Positions 28,186-37,800 of a DNA stretch of 64,000 bases are shown one piece after another (the stretch's first letter is position 1; every line of letters begins with the position of its first letter). Under the pieces are notes generated by a model. The model did no database searches and was not told the origin of the DNA. It saw nothing but the letters and a program-made list of their open reading frames with translations. The stretch covers positions 1 through 64,000 of the forward strand of contig NZ_JADWOX010000015.1 in the NCBI RefSeq assembly GCF_016135805.1. The letters run 5' to 3'. This DNA comes from Caulobacter hibisci (lineage in GTDB: Bacteria > Pseudomonadota > Alphaproteobacteria > Caulobacterales > Caulobacteraceae). A program made the position numbers and the translations under genes.

Positions 28186-30060
28186 ATGACCTCGCCCGAC
28201 CTGATCCTGCGCAACGGCCGTTTCACGACGCTCGATCGGAGCAATCCCAACGTCGAGGCCGTCGCCGTGACTGGCGGGCGGTTCTCCGCCGTCGGGACCG
28301 AAACCGAGGTCATGGCTTTGGCCGGATCGGAGACGCGGGTCGTCGACCTGAAGGGTCGCCGGGTGCTGCCGGGGCTGATCGACAACCATCTGCACATCAT
28401 CCGGGGCGGGCTGAACTTCAACATGGAGCTGCGCTGGGACGGTGTGCGCTCGCTGGCCGACGCCATGGGCATGCTCAAGCGCCAGGTGGCGATTACTCCG
28501 CCGCCGCAATGGGTGCGGGTGGTGGGCGGCTTCACCGAGCACCAGTTCGCCGAGAAGCGCCTGCCGACCATCGAGGAACTCAATGCGGTTGCGCCCGACA
28601 CGCCGGTGTTCATCCTGCACCTTTATGACCGCGCCCTGCTGAACGCCGCGGCCCTGCGGGTGATCGGCTACACCAAGGACACACCCGAGCCCCCCGGCGG
28701 CCAGATCGTCCGCGACAGCCAGGGCGAGCCGACCGGCCTGCTGCTGGCCAAACCCAACGCCCAGATCCTCTACGCCACCCTGGCCAAGGGGCCGAAGCTG
28801 CCCTTCGACTATCAGGTCAATTCGACCCGCCACTTCATGCGCGAACTGAACCGTCTGGGCGTGACCGGGGCGATCGACGCCGGCGGCGGCTTCCAGAACT
28901 ATCCGGACGACTACGAAGTCATCCAGAAGCTGGCCGACGAGAACCAGCTGACCATCCGGCTAGCCTACAACCTCTTCACCCAGAAGCCCAAGGGCGAGAA
29001 GGACGACTTCCTGAACTGGACGAAGACCTCGACCTACAAGCAGGGCGACGACTATTTCCGCCACAACGGCGCGGGCGAGATGCTGGTGTTTTCGGCCGCC
29101 GACTTCGAGGACTTCCGCCAGCCGCGCCCGGACATGCCGCCGCAGATGGAGGGCGAGCTGGAGGAGGTGGTCACCATCCTGGCCCAGAACCGCTGGCCCT
29201 GGCGGATGCACGCCACCTATGACGAGACCATCGACCGGGCGCTGGACGTGTTCGAGAAGGTCAACAAGGACGTTCCCCTCGAAGGCCTGAACTGGTTCTT
29301 CGACCACGCCGAGACGATCTCGGAGAAGTCGATCGACCGCATCGCCGCCCTGGGCGGGGGCGTGGCCGTGCAGCACCGCATGGCCTACCAGGGCGAATAT
29401 TTCGTCGAGCGCTATGGCGCGGCGGCCGCCGAGGCGACGCCGCCGATCGCCAAGATGCTGGACCGGGGCCTGAAGGTCTCGGCCGGCACCGATGCGACGC
29501 GGGTAGCCTCGTACAATCCGTGGGTCTCGCTGGCGTGGATGATCACCGGCAAGACGGTGGGCGGCACGCGGATCTATCCGCAGCGCAACTGCCTGAACCG
29601 AGAAGGGGCCCTGCGGATGTGGACCGAGAACGTGACCTGGTTCTCTAACGAAGAGGGCAAGAAGGGCCGGATCGTCGAGGGCCAGTTGGCCGACCTGATC
29701 GTGCCCGACCGCGACTTCTTCGGCGTGCCCGAGGACGAGATCTGCGACCTGACCTCGGACCTGACGATGGTCGGCGGCAAGATCGTCTACGGGGCCGGCG
29801 ACTTCGCCAAGCTCGACGAGAACGAAGTGCCGCCGGCCATGCCCGACTGGTCGCCGGTGCGGGTGTTCGGCGGCTACGCGGCCTGGGCCGAGCCGGAGAA
29901 GGACGCCGCGATCCGGCGTCAGGCGGCGACCGCGTGCGCCTGCGCCAGCGGCTGCGGGGTGCATGGCCACGACCACGCCACGGCCTGGACCAAGAGCCTG
30001 CCGATCAGCGACCTGAAGTCCTTTTGGGGCGCGCTGGGCTGCGCCTGCTGGGCGGTCTGA
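28186..30060 (+). CDS. YtcJ-like metal-dependent amidohydrolase with Cys/His-rich tail
   Basis: The 624-residue protein belongs to the amidohydrolase superfamily (YtcJ/AmdC-like). It has a beta-sandwich with ILRNGRFTTLD, the metal motif GLIDNHLHI (His65 and His67 region), further candidate ligands in RMHATYD and FFDHAE, and the final Asp in SAGTDATR. From about residue 577 it carries an extra tail with Cys584, Cys586, Cys590, His593, His595, His597, Cys619 and Cys621, giving CxCx3C, HxHxH and CxC. The tail could bind a metal. Its stop overlaps the ATG of the DoxX gene, so the two are translationally coupled. Confidence 0.88.
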   Translation: MTSPDLILRNGRFTTLDRSNPNVEAVAVTGGRFSAVGTETEVMALAGSETRVVDLKGRRVLPGLIDNHLHIIRGGLNFNMELRWDGVRSLADAMGMLKRQVAITPPPQWVRVVGGFTEHQFAEKRLPTIEELNAVAPDTPVFILHLYDRALLNAAALRVIGYTKDTPEPPGGQIVRDSQGEPTGLLLAKPNAQILYATLAKGPKLPFDYQVNSTRHFMRELNRLGVTGAIDAGGGFQNYPDDYEVIQKLADENQLTIRLAYNLFTQKPKGEKDDFLNWTKTSTYKQGDDYFRHNGAGEMLVFSAADFEDFRQPRPDMPPQMEGELEEVVTILAQNRWPWRMHATYDETIDRALDVFEKVNKDVPLEGLNWFFDHAETISEKSIDRIAALGGGVAVQHRMAYQGEYFVERYGAAAAEATPPIAKMLDRGLKVSAGTDATRVASYNPWVSLAWMITGKTVGGTRIYPQRNCLNREGALRMWTENVTWFSNEEGKKGRIVEGQLADLIVPDRDFFGVPEDEICDLTSDLTMVGGKIVYGAGDFAKLDENEVPPAMPDWSPVRVFGGYAAWAEPEKDAAIRRQAATACACASGCGVHGHDHATAWTKSLPISDLKSFWGALGCACWAV

Positions 30061-30458
30061 TGCGCACCGTCCTCACCGCGCCGGCGGTGCGCTGGGTCGC
30101 GCTGCTGGGCCTCTGCGCCGCCTACATTCAGGGCGGACTGACCAAGGCCTTCGATTTCGGCGGGGCCGTCGGCGAGATGGCGCACTTCGGCCTGTCGCCG
30201 GCCGCACCCTTCGCCTTGGCTGTCATCGGGCTGGAGCTGGCCGCCTCGGTCATGATCCTGAGCGGCCGGCTGCGCTGGCTGGGGGCGCTGGCCCTGGCGG
30301 GCTTCACCCTGGGGGCGACCTTCCTGGCCAACCGCTTCTGGGAGATGGCGCCGCCCGAGCGGTTCGGGGTGACCAACGGCTTCTTCGAGCATCTGGGCCT
30401 GGTCGGCGGCTTCCTGCTGGTCGCCTGGCACGATCTCGACGCCAAGGACCGAGCATGA
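30060..30458 (+). CDS. DoxX-family membrane protein
   Basis: The 132-residue protein has four membrane helices (about 10-27, 48-66, 70-90, 107-123) and the DoxX-type pattern GLCAAYIQGGLTKAFDF and GALALAGFTLGATFLANRFWE. DoxX proteins are linked to thiosulfate or quinone-coupled redox steps, but most are uncharacterised. Its ATG overlaps the upstream stop (ATGA at 30057-30060 region) and its own stop overlaps the next ATG, which places it firmly inside the operon. Confidence 0.82.
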   Translation: MRTVLTAPAVRWVALLGLCAAYIQGGLTKAFDFGGAVGEMAHFGLSPAAPFALAVIGLELAASVMILSGRLRWLGALALAGFTLGATFLANRFWEMAPPERFGVTNGFFEHLGLVGGFLLVAWHDLDAKDRA

Positions 30459-31813
30459 GGACGCTGGCGGCCGCGGCGCTCGTCCTCGCGGTCCCGCCCG
30501 GCGCGGCCCTGGCGGCCGAGCGTCCCGCGATCAAGGTCAACCGCTGGCAGGAGGACTGGTCGGTCCTGGCCGATCCGGCCAGGCGAACCGAGCCGCTGGA
30601 CGGCCTGAAGTACGTGCCGCTCGGTCCCGACGCCCACCTGTCGCTGGGCCTGACCCTGCGCGAGCGGCTGGAGCTGGGCGACGCCCCGACCTTCGGCGAG
30701 GACGCGCCCGACACCAGCCTGTCCCAGCGCCTGCAGGTCCATGCCGACGCCCGTTTGGGGCAGGGCTGGCGGGCCTTCGTGATGCTGGAAGACGTGCGGG
30801 CCATCGGCCGACGGCATGTCGGCGGCGCCGACGCAGACCGCCTGGACCTGCGGCTGGCCTTCGTCGACCACGTCGGCGAACTGGCCGGCGGCAAGGTGAC
30901 GGTGCGGGTTGGGCGGCAGGATTTCCCGATCGACCAGCAGCGGTTCCTGTCGGCCCGCGACGGCCCGGGCGTGCGTCAGTCGTTCGACGCGGTCTGGGCG
31001 GACTGGAGTCGGGGTCCCTGGACCCTGGCGGCCTTCGCCAGCCAGCCGGTGCAATATGCCGACGACGAGGCCTTCGACGACACGTCCAGCGGCCACGTGC
31101 GGCTCGACCTGGCGCGGGTCGAGCGCAAGGTGTTCGGCGGCGCGGTCTCGGCCTATGCCGGCCGCCTGGACCGGTCGAGCGCCCGCTATGGCGACGCGGT
31201 GGGGCAGGAAGATCGGCAGGTCTACGACCTGCGCTACGTCGGCAAGACCAAAAGCCTCGACTGGGATTTGGAAGCCATGGCCCAGCGCGGCGAGGTCGGT
31301 TCGGCCGACGTCCGCGCCTGGGCGGCCGGGGCGCGGGGTGGCTGGACCTTCGAGAGCGTTCCCTGGACGCCGCGTCTGGGGCTGCAAGGCGACCTGGCCA
31401 GCGGCGACCGCCGGCGAGGCGACGGGCGGCTCGGTACCTTCAACCCGCTCTATCCCAACGCCGCCTATTTCACCCGCGCCGGCTACACCGGCTACGCCAA
31501 TATCGTCCACCTGAAGCCTTCGGTGACGGTGGAGCCGACCTCGAAGCTGACGGTGATGGTCGCCCTGGCCGGACAGTGGCGGCGCACGACCGCCGACGCG
31601 ATCTACGGCCAGCCTTTCGTCGCCTATGCCGGCACGGCCGGACAGGGCGGCCGCTGGACCGGCGCCTATGCCCACCTGCGCGCCGACTACGTCGTCGGTC
31701 CCAGCCTGACCGCCACGGTCGAGGCGGTGCATTTCGAGGCGGGCGGCGCCCTGCGCGCCTCCGGCCGCGACGACAGCGACTATCTCGGCCTCGAGCTCAA
31801 ATACGGATGGTGA
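30455..31813 (+). CDS. Alginate-export-family outer-membrane porin
   Basis: The 452-residue protein has a signal peptide (about 1-20, ending LAA) and a beta-barrel of the Alginate_exp family: LGLTLRERLELGDAP, RVGRQDFPIDQQRFLSARDG and FNPLYPNAAYFTRAGYTGY. It ends with LGLELKYGW, a typical barrel C-terminus. Family members export alginate (AlgE) or serve as substrate-specific porins. With hydrolases and no polymerase nearby, an uptake porin for the operon substrate seems more likely. Its ATG overlaps the DoxX stop by four bases. Confidence 0.85.
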   Translation: MRTLAAAALVLAVPPGAALAAERPAIKVNRWQEDWSVLADPARRTEPLDGLKYVPLGPDAHLSLGLTLRERLELGDAPTFGEDAPDTSLSQRLQVHADARLGQGWRAFVMLEDVRAIGRRHVGGADADRLDLRLAFVDHVGELAGGKVTVRVGRQDFPIDQQRFLSARDGPGVRQSFDAVWADWSRGPWTLAAFASQPVQYADDEAFDDTSSGHVRLDLARVERKVFGGAVSAYAGRLDRSSARYGDAVGQEDRQVYDLRYVGKTKSLDWDLEAMAQRGEVGSADVRAWAAGARGGWTFESVPWTPRLGLQGDLASGDRRRGDGRLGTFNPLYPNAAYFTRAGYTGYANIVHLKPSVTVEPTSKLTVMVALAGQWRRTTADAIYGQPFVAYAGTAGQGGRWTGAYAHLRADYVVGPSLTATVEAVHFEAGGALRASGRDDSDYLGLELKYGW

Positions 31814-31815
31814 CC

Positions 31816-32490
31816 ATGCGTTTTCCCGCCCTCTCCCAGATCATGAGCTTCAACGGCGGCTATCTCGACACGGTCGGCTTCCTGGCGCTGCAAGGCCTGT
31901 TCGTCGCCCACGTGACCGGCAACTTCGTCACCTTCGGCGCGGCGATGATCCACGGCGCCGACGGGGCGGTGGCCAAGCTCTTGGTGCTGCCGATCTTCTG
32001 TGCGGCGGTGGTGATCAGCCGGCTCGTCACCTTCCGCTTGGAGGCCAAGGGCCTGCCGGTGCTGCGGATCATGCTGGGGATGAAGACCCTGCTGCTGGTC
32101 GCGGGCTCGATCCTGGCCGTGACCCTGGCGCCGTTCGTCAAGGGCGACAGCTGGCAGCTGATCCTGGTGGCGGCGCTGTTCGTCTGCGCCATGGCCATCC
32201 AGAACGCCGCCCACCGGGTGCACATCCCGACCGCGCCGCCGACCACCCTGATGACGGGCTCGACCACCCAGATCATGCTCGACATCGCCGAGCTTATCCG
32301 CGGCGGCGGACCCGATCGGGGGGCGTCGATCGCTCGGATCAGGAAGCTGTCGGCGGCCGTCGGCCTGTTCGCGGCCGGCTGCGGCCTGGGGGCCCTGGCC
32401 TTCGCCCTGGGCGGAACCTGGGCGTTCTGGCCGTCGGCGGTGCTGGCGGCGCTGTCGCTGTTCTCGGCCGAGGCGCGTCCCAAGGCCTGA
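31816..32490 (+). CDS. DUF1275 (YoaK-like) membrane protein
   Basis: The 224-residue protein has about six membrane helices and the DUF1275 motifs FNGGYLDTVGFLALQGLFVAHVTGNFV and PTTLMTGSTTQIMLD. Its role is unknown; members are suspected small-molecule transporters. The ATG at 31816 is preferred; an in-frame ATG at 31807 overlaps the upstream gene and would add three residues. It closes the run that starts at 27164. Confidence 0.85.
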   Translation: MRFPALSQIMSFNGGYLDTVGFLALQGLFVAHVTGNFVTFGAAMIHGADGAVAKLLVLPIFCAAVVISRLVTFRLEAKGLPVLRIMLGMKTLLLVAGSILAVTLAPFVKGDSWQLILVAALFVCAMAIQNAAHRVHIPTAPPTTLMTGSTTQIMLDIAELIRGGGPDRGASIARIRKLSAAVGLFAAGCGLGALAFALGGTWAFWPSAVLAALSLFSAEARPKA

Positions 32491-32518
32491 GTGACCGTTC
32501 CCATCGGGGGGCGCGATT

Positions 32519-32550
32519 CTTCACCCGCCTGGGTGAGTGCGCTTCACCCG
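32519..32550. promoter_or_regulatory. Direct repeats upstream of the AraC-type gene
   Basis: CTTCACCCG occurs at 32519-32527 and again at 32542-32550, 23 bases apart, with an intervening GGGTGAG that makes a short hairpin with the first copy. Two direct half-sites about two helical turns apart are typical of AraC-family operators. They lie about 90 bases before the AraC-type start. Confidence 0.35.
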
Positions 32551-32639
32551 TGCGGGAATGGTTCGGAGGCTCCTTTTGGTTGAGTTTCAGTCCCGCGCCG
32601 ATCTGTGTCGGCGGCGACGACAATCCGAAGAGAGCGACG

Positions 32640-33245
32640 ATGCATGCCCAGACCGTCATGACCCGCGCGCCGGAGCCGGCCGCGAAATCCGCCGCCAAGC
32701 CTGTCCAGGAGCCCGCCCAGGACCAGATCCGCCAGCTGTTGCAGCAGGCCCGTCACGCCCTGGCCACCGACCCGGCCGACGCCGAACGCTGCATCGCGGT
32801 GGCCGTGCGCCTGCTGCCGCAGATCGACGCGGCGTCCAAGAGCTTCGCCCCGCCGCCAGCCCCGACCCTGCAACGCGGCGGTCTGGCCCCCTGGCAGGTG
32901 CTGCGGGTCAAGGCCCTGGTCGAGGCGCGCCTCGCCGATCGGGTGACCAGCGCCGAACTGGCGGCGGCCGCTCGCCTCAGCCCCAGCCACTTCTCGCGGG
33001 CCTTTCGGGCCAGTTTCGGTGACGCGCCCAAGACCTATGTCAACCGCCGCCGCATCGCCCGCTCCAAGGACATGATGCTGGCCAGCGGCGACAGCCTGGC
33101 CGCCATCGCCCTGGCCTGCGGCCTGTCGGACCAGGCCCACTTCTGCCGGATGTTCCGCCGCTTCGAGGGCCAGTCGCCCAGCGTCTGGCGGCGCCTGCGC
33201 GGCGGCGCGCACGAGGCGGCCTGGCCGCTGGTCGCGGCGGAATGA
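32640..33245 (+). CDS. AraC-family transcriptional regulator (C-terminal HTH type)
   Basis: The 201-residue protein has a short, Ala/Gln-rich N-terminus (about 1-85) without a recognisable sensing domain. An AraC DNA-binding domain follows (about 90-190) with two helix-turn-helix units: ELAAAARLSPSHFSRAFRAS and AIALACGLSDQAHFCRMFRR. The ATG at 32640 follows AAGAGAG; an upstream in-frame start would cross the repeat region. It probably controls the preceding operon or the hydrolase 20 bases downstream. Confidence 0.88.
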   Translation: MHAQTVMTRAPEPAAKSAAKPVQEPAQDQIRQLLQQARHALATDPADAERCIAVAVRLLPQIDAASKSFAPPPAPTLQRGGLAPWQVLRVKALVEARLADRVTSAELAAAARLSPSHFSRAFRASFGDAPKTYVNRRRIARSKDMMLASGDSLAAIALACGLSDQAHFCRMFRRFEGQSPSVWRRLRGGAHEAAWPLVAAE

Positions 33246-33264
33246 TCGAGCCCGAGGACCTGTC

Positions 33265-34059
33265 GTGACCACGACCGTCATGCTGATCCACGGCGCCTGG
33301 CTGACGCCGAGGTGCTGGGATCGCTTCCGGGCGCGCTACGCCGCGCGCGGCATGAGGGTGCTGGCGCCGGCCTGGCCGTTGCTCGACGGACCGGTCGAGG
33401 CGCTGCGCGGTCTGCCGCCCCGCGCCTTCGGCAGGCTGACCCTGGAAGAGGTGGTCGCCGCCTACGAGACCTCGGCCGCGACCCTGGCCGAGCCGCCGAT
33501 CCTGATCGGCCACGGTTTCGGCGGCCTGGTGGTGCAACTGCTGCTCGACCGCGGCTGCGGGGCCTGCGGCGTGGCCATCGGCTCGACCCCGCCGTTTGGC
33601 CTGCTGGAGCGGCCGCGCGCGGCCTGGACCCTACGGCGCATCCTGGCCCGCTGGAGTCACCGCGACGGCGCCGTGCCGCTGAGCCTGGATCGCTTCGCCG
33701 CCCTGTTCGCCCAGACCCTGCCCGAGGCCGAGCGCCGCGCCGCCCATGCCGAGCAGGTGGTTCCGGCCCCCGCCCGGGTGGTGCGCCAGGCGCTGCTGGG
33801 GCCGTGGGGACGCTCGGCCGGCGCGGGCCGCCGTCGCCCGCCGCTGCTGCTGATCGCCGGGGACGAGGACCGGGTGGCGCCGGTCGCCCTGGTCGCGGCC
33901 ACCGCTCGCCACCAGCGCCGCGCGGCCTCGCGCACCGACCTGCAATGCTTCGCCGGCCGCTCGCACTGGCTATGCAACGAGCCCGGCTGGGAGGACGTCG
34001 CCGACTTCGCCCTCGACTGGGGTTTGGCCAACGCCCGAGCAACCCAGGCCGAAACCTGA
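33265..34059 (+). CDS. Alpha/beta-hydrolase-fold protein lacking the nucleophile serine
   Basis: The 264-residue protein starts with GTG and has the alpha/beta-hydrolase start TVMLIHGAWLTPRCWD. The nucleophile elbow is LIGHGFGGLV: Gly84 (GGT) replaces the catalytic Ser of GxSxG. The acid (AGDEDRVAP) and base (GRSHWL) positions appear kept. It is therefore either a non-catalytic relative or an enzyme using another mechanism, as in cofactor-free dioxygenases or ligand-binding members. It follows the AraC gene by 19 bases and precedes a two-component pair. Confidence 0.8.
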   Translation: MTTTVMLIHGAWLTPRCWDRFRARYAARGMRVLAPAWPLLDGPVEALRGLPPRAFGRLTLEEVVAAYETSAATLAEPPILIGHGFGGLVVQLLLDRGCGACGVAIGSTPPFGLLERPRAAWTLRRILARWSHRDGAVPLSLDRFAALFAQTLPEAERRAAHAEQVVPAPARVVRQALLGPWGRSAGAGRRRPPLLLIAGDEDRVAPVALVAATARHQRRAASRTDLQCFAGRSHWLCNEPGWEDVADFALDWGLANARATQAET

Positions 34060-34185
34060 TCCGCCCGGTTCGGCGTCAACCCCCGAAAGGGTAAGGCCTC
34101 GCCGCTTTCGTGTATGGTTTCGGTCGGCCAAACACGGCACATGTTCGCGTTCCATGCTCAAGGACCGGTCCCCGGACGCCGCCGA

Positions 34186-34842
34186 ATGAACGACATTTCC
34201 CCCAGCGGCGCTTCCCCGGCCCAGCACGAGCGCATCCGCGTGCTGATCGCCGACGATCACCCCATGCTGCGCGAGGGGGTGATCGCGGTGCTGGAGACCC
34301 AACCCGACATGGTGGTGGTGGGCGAGGCGGCCAGCGGCGACGAGGCGGTCGCCAGCTGGGAGGCGCTGCGCCCCGACATCACCCTGATGGACCTGCAGAT
34401 GCCCGGCCATGGCGTGGTGGCCATCGAGACCATCCGCCGGGCCCATCCCGAGGCGCGGATCATCGTGCTGACCACCTTCACCGGCGACGCCCAGGCCCTG
34501 CACGCGCTGCGGGCCGGGGCGGCGGGCTATCTGCTGAAGAGCAGCCTGCGCCGCGACCTGCTGGACGCCATCCGCGGCGTGCACGCCGGCCGTCGCCACC
34601 TGCAGCCCGAGGTCGCCGAGCGCATCGCCATCCACGCCATCGACGAGTCGCTGAACGCCCGCGAGATCACGGTCCTGCAGCTGATCGCCAACGGCAATTC
34701 CAACAAGCACATCGCCCGCGAGCTGAACCTGTCGGAAGACACCATCAAGTCGAACATCAAGAGCATCTTCGCCAAGCTCTATGTGAACGACCGGACCCAC
34801 GCGGTGACCGTGGCCGCCAAGCGCGGCATCATCGACCTTTGA
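34186..34842 (+). CDS. NarL/LuxR-family response regulator
   Basis: The 218-residue protein has a receiver domain (about 16-132, phosphoacceptor Asp69 in ITLMDLQMP, acidic pair in IADDHP, Lys in YLLKSS). It ends in a LuxR-type helix-turn-helix (about 153-215, SLNAREITVLQLIANGNSNK then HIARELNLSEDTIKSNIKSI). The ATG at 34186 keeps the receiver intact; in-frame ATGs at 34114 and 34141 would add polar residues. Its stop overlaps the TTG start of the sensor kinase that follows, so the pair forms a cognate two-component system. Confidence 0.9.
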   Translation: MNDISPSGASPAQHERIRVLIADDHPMLREGVIAVLETQPDMVVVGEAASGDEAVASWEALRPDITLMDLQMPGHGVVAIETIRRAHPEARIIVLTTFTGDAQALHALRAGAAGYLLKSSLRRDLLDAIRGVHAGRRHLQPEVAERIAIHAIDESLNAREITVLQLIANGNSNKHIARELNLSEDTIKSNIKSIFAKLYVNDRTHAVTVAAKRGIIDL

Positions 34843-37800
34843 ACCGGGCGGGGGGCTTCCGGACCGGACTGGCGGCCGTCGCGCTCGCCCTGGGCCTCGC
34901 TTTTGCAGCGAAGGCGGCGCCGGGGCTCGAACCGCTGGCCGAATACAAGCGCGTCAGCTGGTCGCTGGAGGGCGGGGCGCCCAGCCGGGTCAACAGCATC
35001 GGCCAGTCGAAGGACGGCTATCTGTGGATCGGCAGCGTCGATGGCCTGTTCCGCTTCGACGGGGTGGCGTTCGAGCAGATCCAGCGCGGCGAGCCCAAGC
35101 CCGGACGGCTGAACGTCGCCCAGGTGCTGGGCGCCAGGTCCGGCGCGCTGTGGGCGGGGCTGGGGCGTAGCGGCGGGGTGGCGGTCTATCGCGACGGCCA
35201 GCTGGTCGACGCCCGCATGCCCCATCCCTCGCGCGAGGTGACCAGCCTGGCCGAGGATCGCGAAGGCGGAATCTGGGTGGCCCGAGGCGGGCGCAAGCGC
35301 AACACCCTGGCGCGCTGGCATGCCGGCCGCTGGCAGGAGTTCGGCCCCGAGGTCGGCCTGCCCGAGCAGGAGATCTGGCAGGTCTTCTTCAGCCGCGACG
35401 GCGTCCAATGGCTGGTGCTGGGCGACACCGTGCTGCGCCGCGCGCCGGGCCAGGCGAAGTTCGCGGCCACCGGCGTCAAGGTCGCTCGCCGGGCCAGCCT
35501 GGCGGAGGATGCGTTGGGGCGCCTCTGGGTGTCCGACACCAAGGGCGTGCGACTGATGGCCGGCGAGGCCCCGGCCGCCTCGTCGCTAGCCCGGGCCTAT
35601 CCGCGCCAGGATGAGGTGGGCGGCTCGAAGATCCTGTTCGACCACAAGGGCGACCTGTGGGGCGCGACCTGGACCGACGGCGTCGTCCACATTCCGGCCC
35701 CGGGCGTGGCGGCCAAGCGGGCCGACGCGGCGGGCTTGCGCATCCAGTCCTACAAGGCCGTGCACGGCCTGACCTCCGACCAGACCCACGCCGTGTTCGA
35801 GGACCGCGAGGGCAATGTCTGGTTCGGCACGGAGCTGGGCCTGGACATGATGCGGCCGGCCAGCGTGGTGGTCGAGCAGGCGATCCCGCCCAACTCCGCG
35901 CGCGGCTATCGGATGACCGCCACGGCCGGCGGGACGGTCTATGTCGCCGACGCCCACACCCTGTACGCCATCGCCCCGGGCCAGGCGCCCAAGCCCGTGG
36001 TCAAGACCACCTGGTCGGCCGGAGCGCTCTGCGCGGGCGCGGGGAACGCCGTCTGGGTCACCCTGCGCGATACGATGCTGCGGGTGCGGGGCGACAGGGT
36101 CGAGACCTTCGACAAGCCGGCCGAGGCCAGCGCCTATGGCTGCGCCGAGGACGACGAGGGCCGGCTGTGGATGGCCGCCCTCGACAAGGGCCTCTACTGG
36201 CGCGAGGCCGGGGCCTGGAACCGCTGGCCGGGCCTGTCGCCGACCCTGGGCCTGGCCTCCAACGTCGCCCGCCAGGCCGACGGCCGCGCGGCCGTGTTGT
36301 TTCGCACTCCGCCGCCGCTGCAAGGCCGCCCGCCGTTCGAGCCGCTGTACAAGGAGCGCTTTGCGATCGGCGAGATCGAGGGCGTGCTGCCGGGAACGCA
36401 GAGCCTCTATCTCAGCGGCGGCCAGGGCTTGGCGCGGCTGCGCGACGGCCGGACGGCGAGCCTGGACGCCGAACGCTATCCCTGGCTGGCCTCGGTCAAC
36501 GGCCTGGTCCAGACCTCGGCCGGCGACACCTGGACGATCGGCGACGCCGGCGTGGTGCGCATGCGGACGGCTGACCTCGACCAGACGCTGGACCGCCCCG
36601 GCGGGCCCCTGCCGCGGCAGGTGTTCGACTTCCGCGACGGGCTGAACAGCTTCGTGCAGAAGTCGCCGGGCGCGCAGATCGTCGCCGGCGGCGATGGCCG
36701 GATCTGGATCCTGACCCGGCGCAACGTGCTGGTCATCGATCCCGCTCGGCTCAGCGTCAACGCCGTGCCGCCGCCGGTGGCGATCCGCTCGGTGATGGCG
36801 GGGGACCGCCGTTTCTCCGACCCCTCGGCGGTGCGCCTTGCGGCCGGCACGACCAGCCTGCGCATCCACTACACCGCGCTCAGCTTCGCCGTACCGGGGC
36901 GGGTGAAGTTCAAGTACCGGCTGGAGGGCGTCGATCGCGACTGGGTCGAGGCCGGCGGCCGGCGCGAGGTGATCTACAACAACCTCCGCCCGGGAACCTT
37001 CCGCTTCCAGGTCAAGGCGGCCAACAACGACGGGGTCTGGAACGAGCAGGGCGCCAGCGTGGTGGTGACCATCCCGCCGACCCTGGCCGAGACCTGGTGG
37101 TTCCGCCTGCTGTGCGTGGCGGCCGTCGGCCTGGCGCTGTGGGGCGTCTACGCCCTGCGGCTGCGGCGGGTGTCGGGCCAGATTCGGGCGCGACTGGAGG
37201 AGCGGGCGGCCGAGCGCGAGCGCATCGCCCGCGAGCTGCACGACACCCTGCTGCAGAGCGTGCAGGGCCTGATCATGCGCTTCCAGTCGGTGGCCTATCA
37301 GATCCCCGACGACCTGCCGGCCAAGGACGTCATCAACCAGGCCCTGGACCGCGCCGACCAGATGCTGGTCGAGGGCCGTGACCGGGTGCGCGACCTGCGC
37401 GGACGCGAGACCCGGCGGCTGGACATCCAGCTGCGCGAACTGATGGCCGAGCAGCCCTTCGAGCCGGGGGTGAAGGTCGAGCTGCTGGTCGAGGGCGTGG
37501 CGCGGGCCATCCAGCCGCTGGTGCAGGAGGAGATCGTCCGCATCGGCGGCGAGGCCCTGTTCAACGCCGCCCGCCACGCCCGCGCCGGCCAGGTGCAGGT
37601 GCGGGTGGCCTATGGCGTGCGCCAGTTGCAGGTGAGCATCCGCGACGACGGGGTCGGCATCGGCGCCAACCGCATGGCCTGGGCCAGCCGCGAGGGCCAC
37701 TACGGCCTGATCGGCATGCACGAACGGGCCAGCAAGATGGGCGCCCAGCTGGCCATCGAGAGCGCCGCGGGCAAGGGCACCACCATCACCCTCAGCGTCG

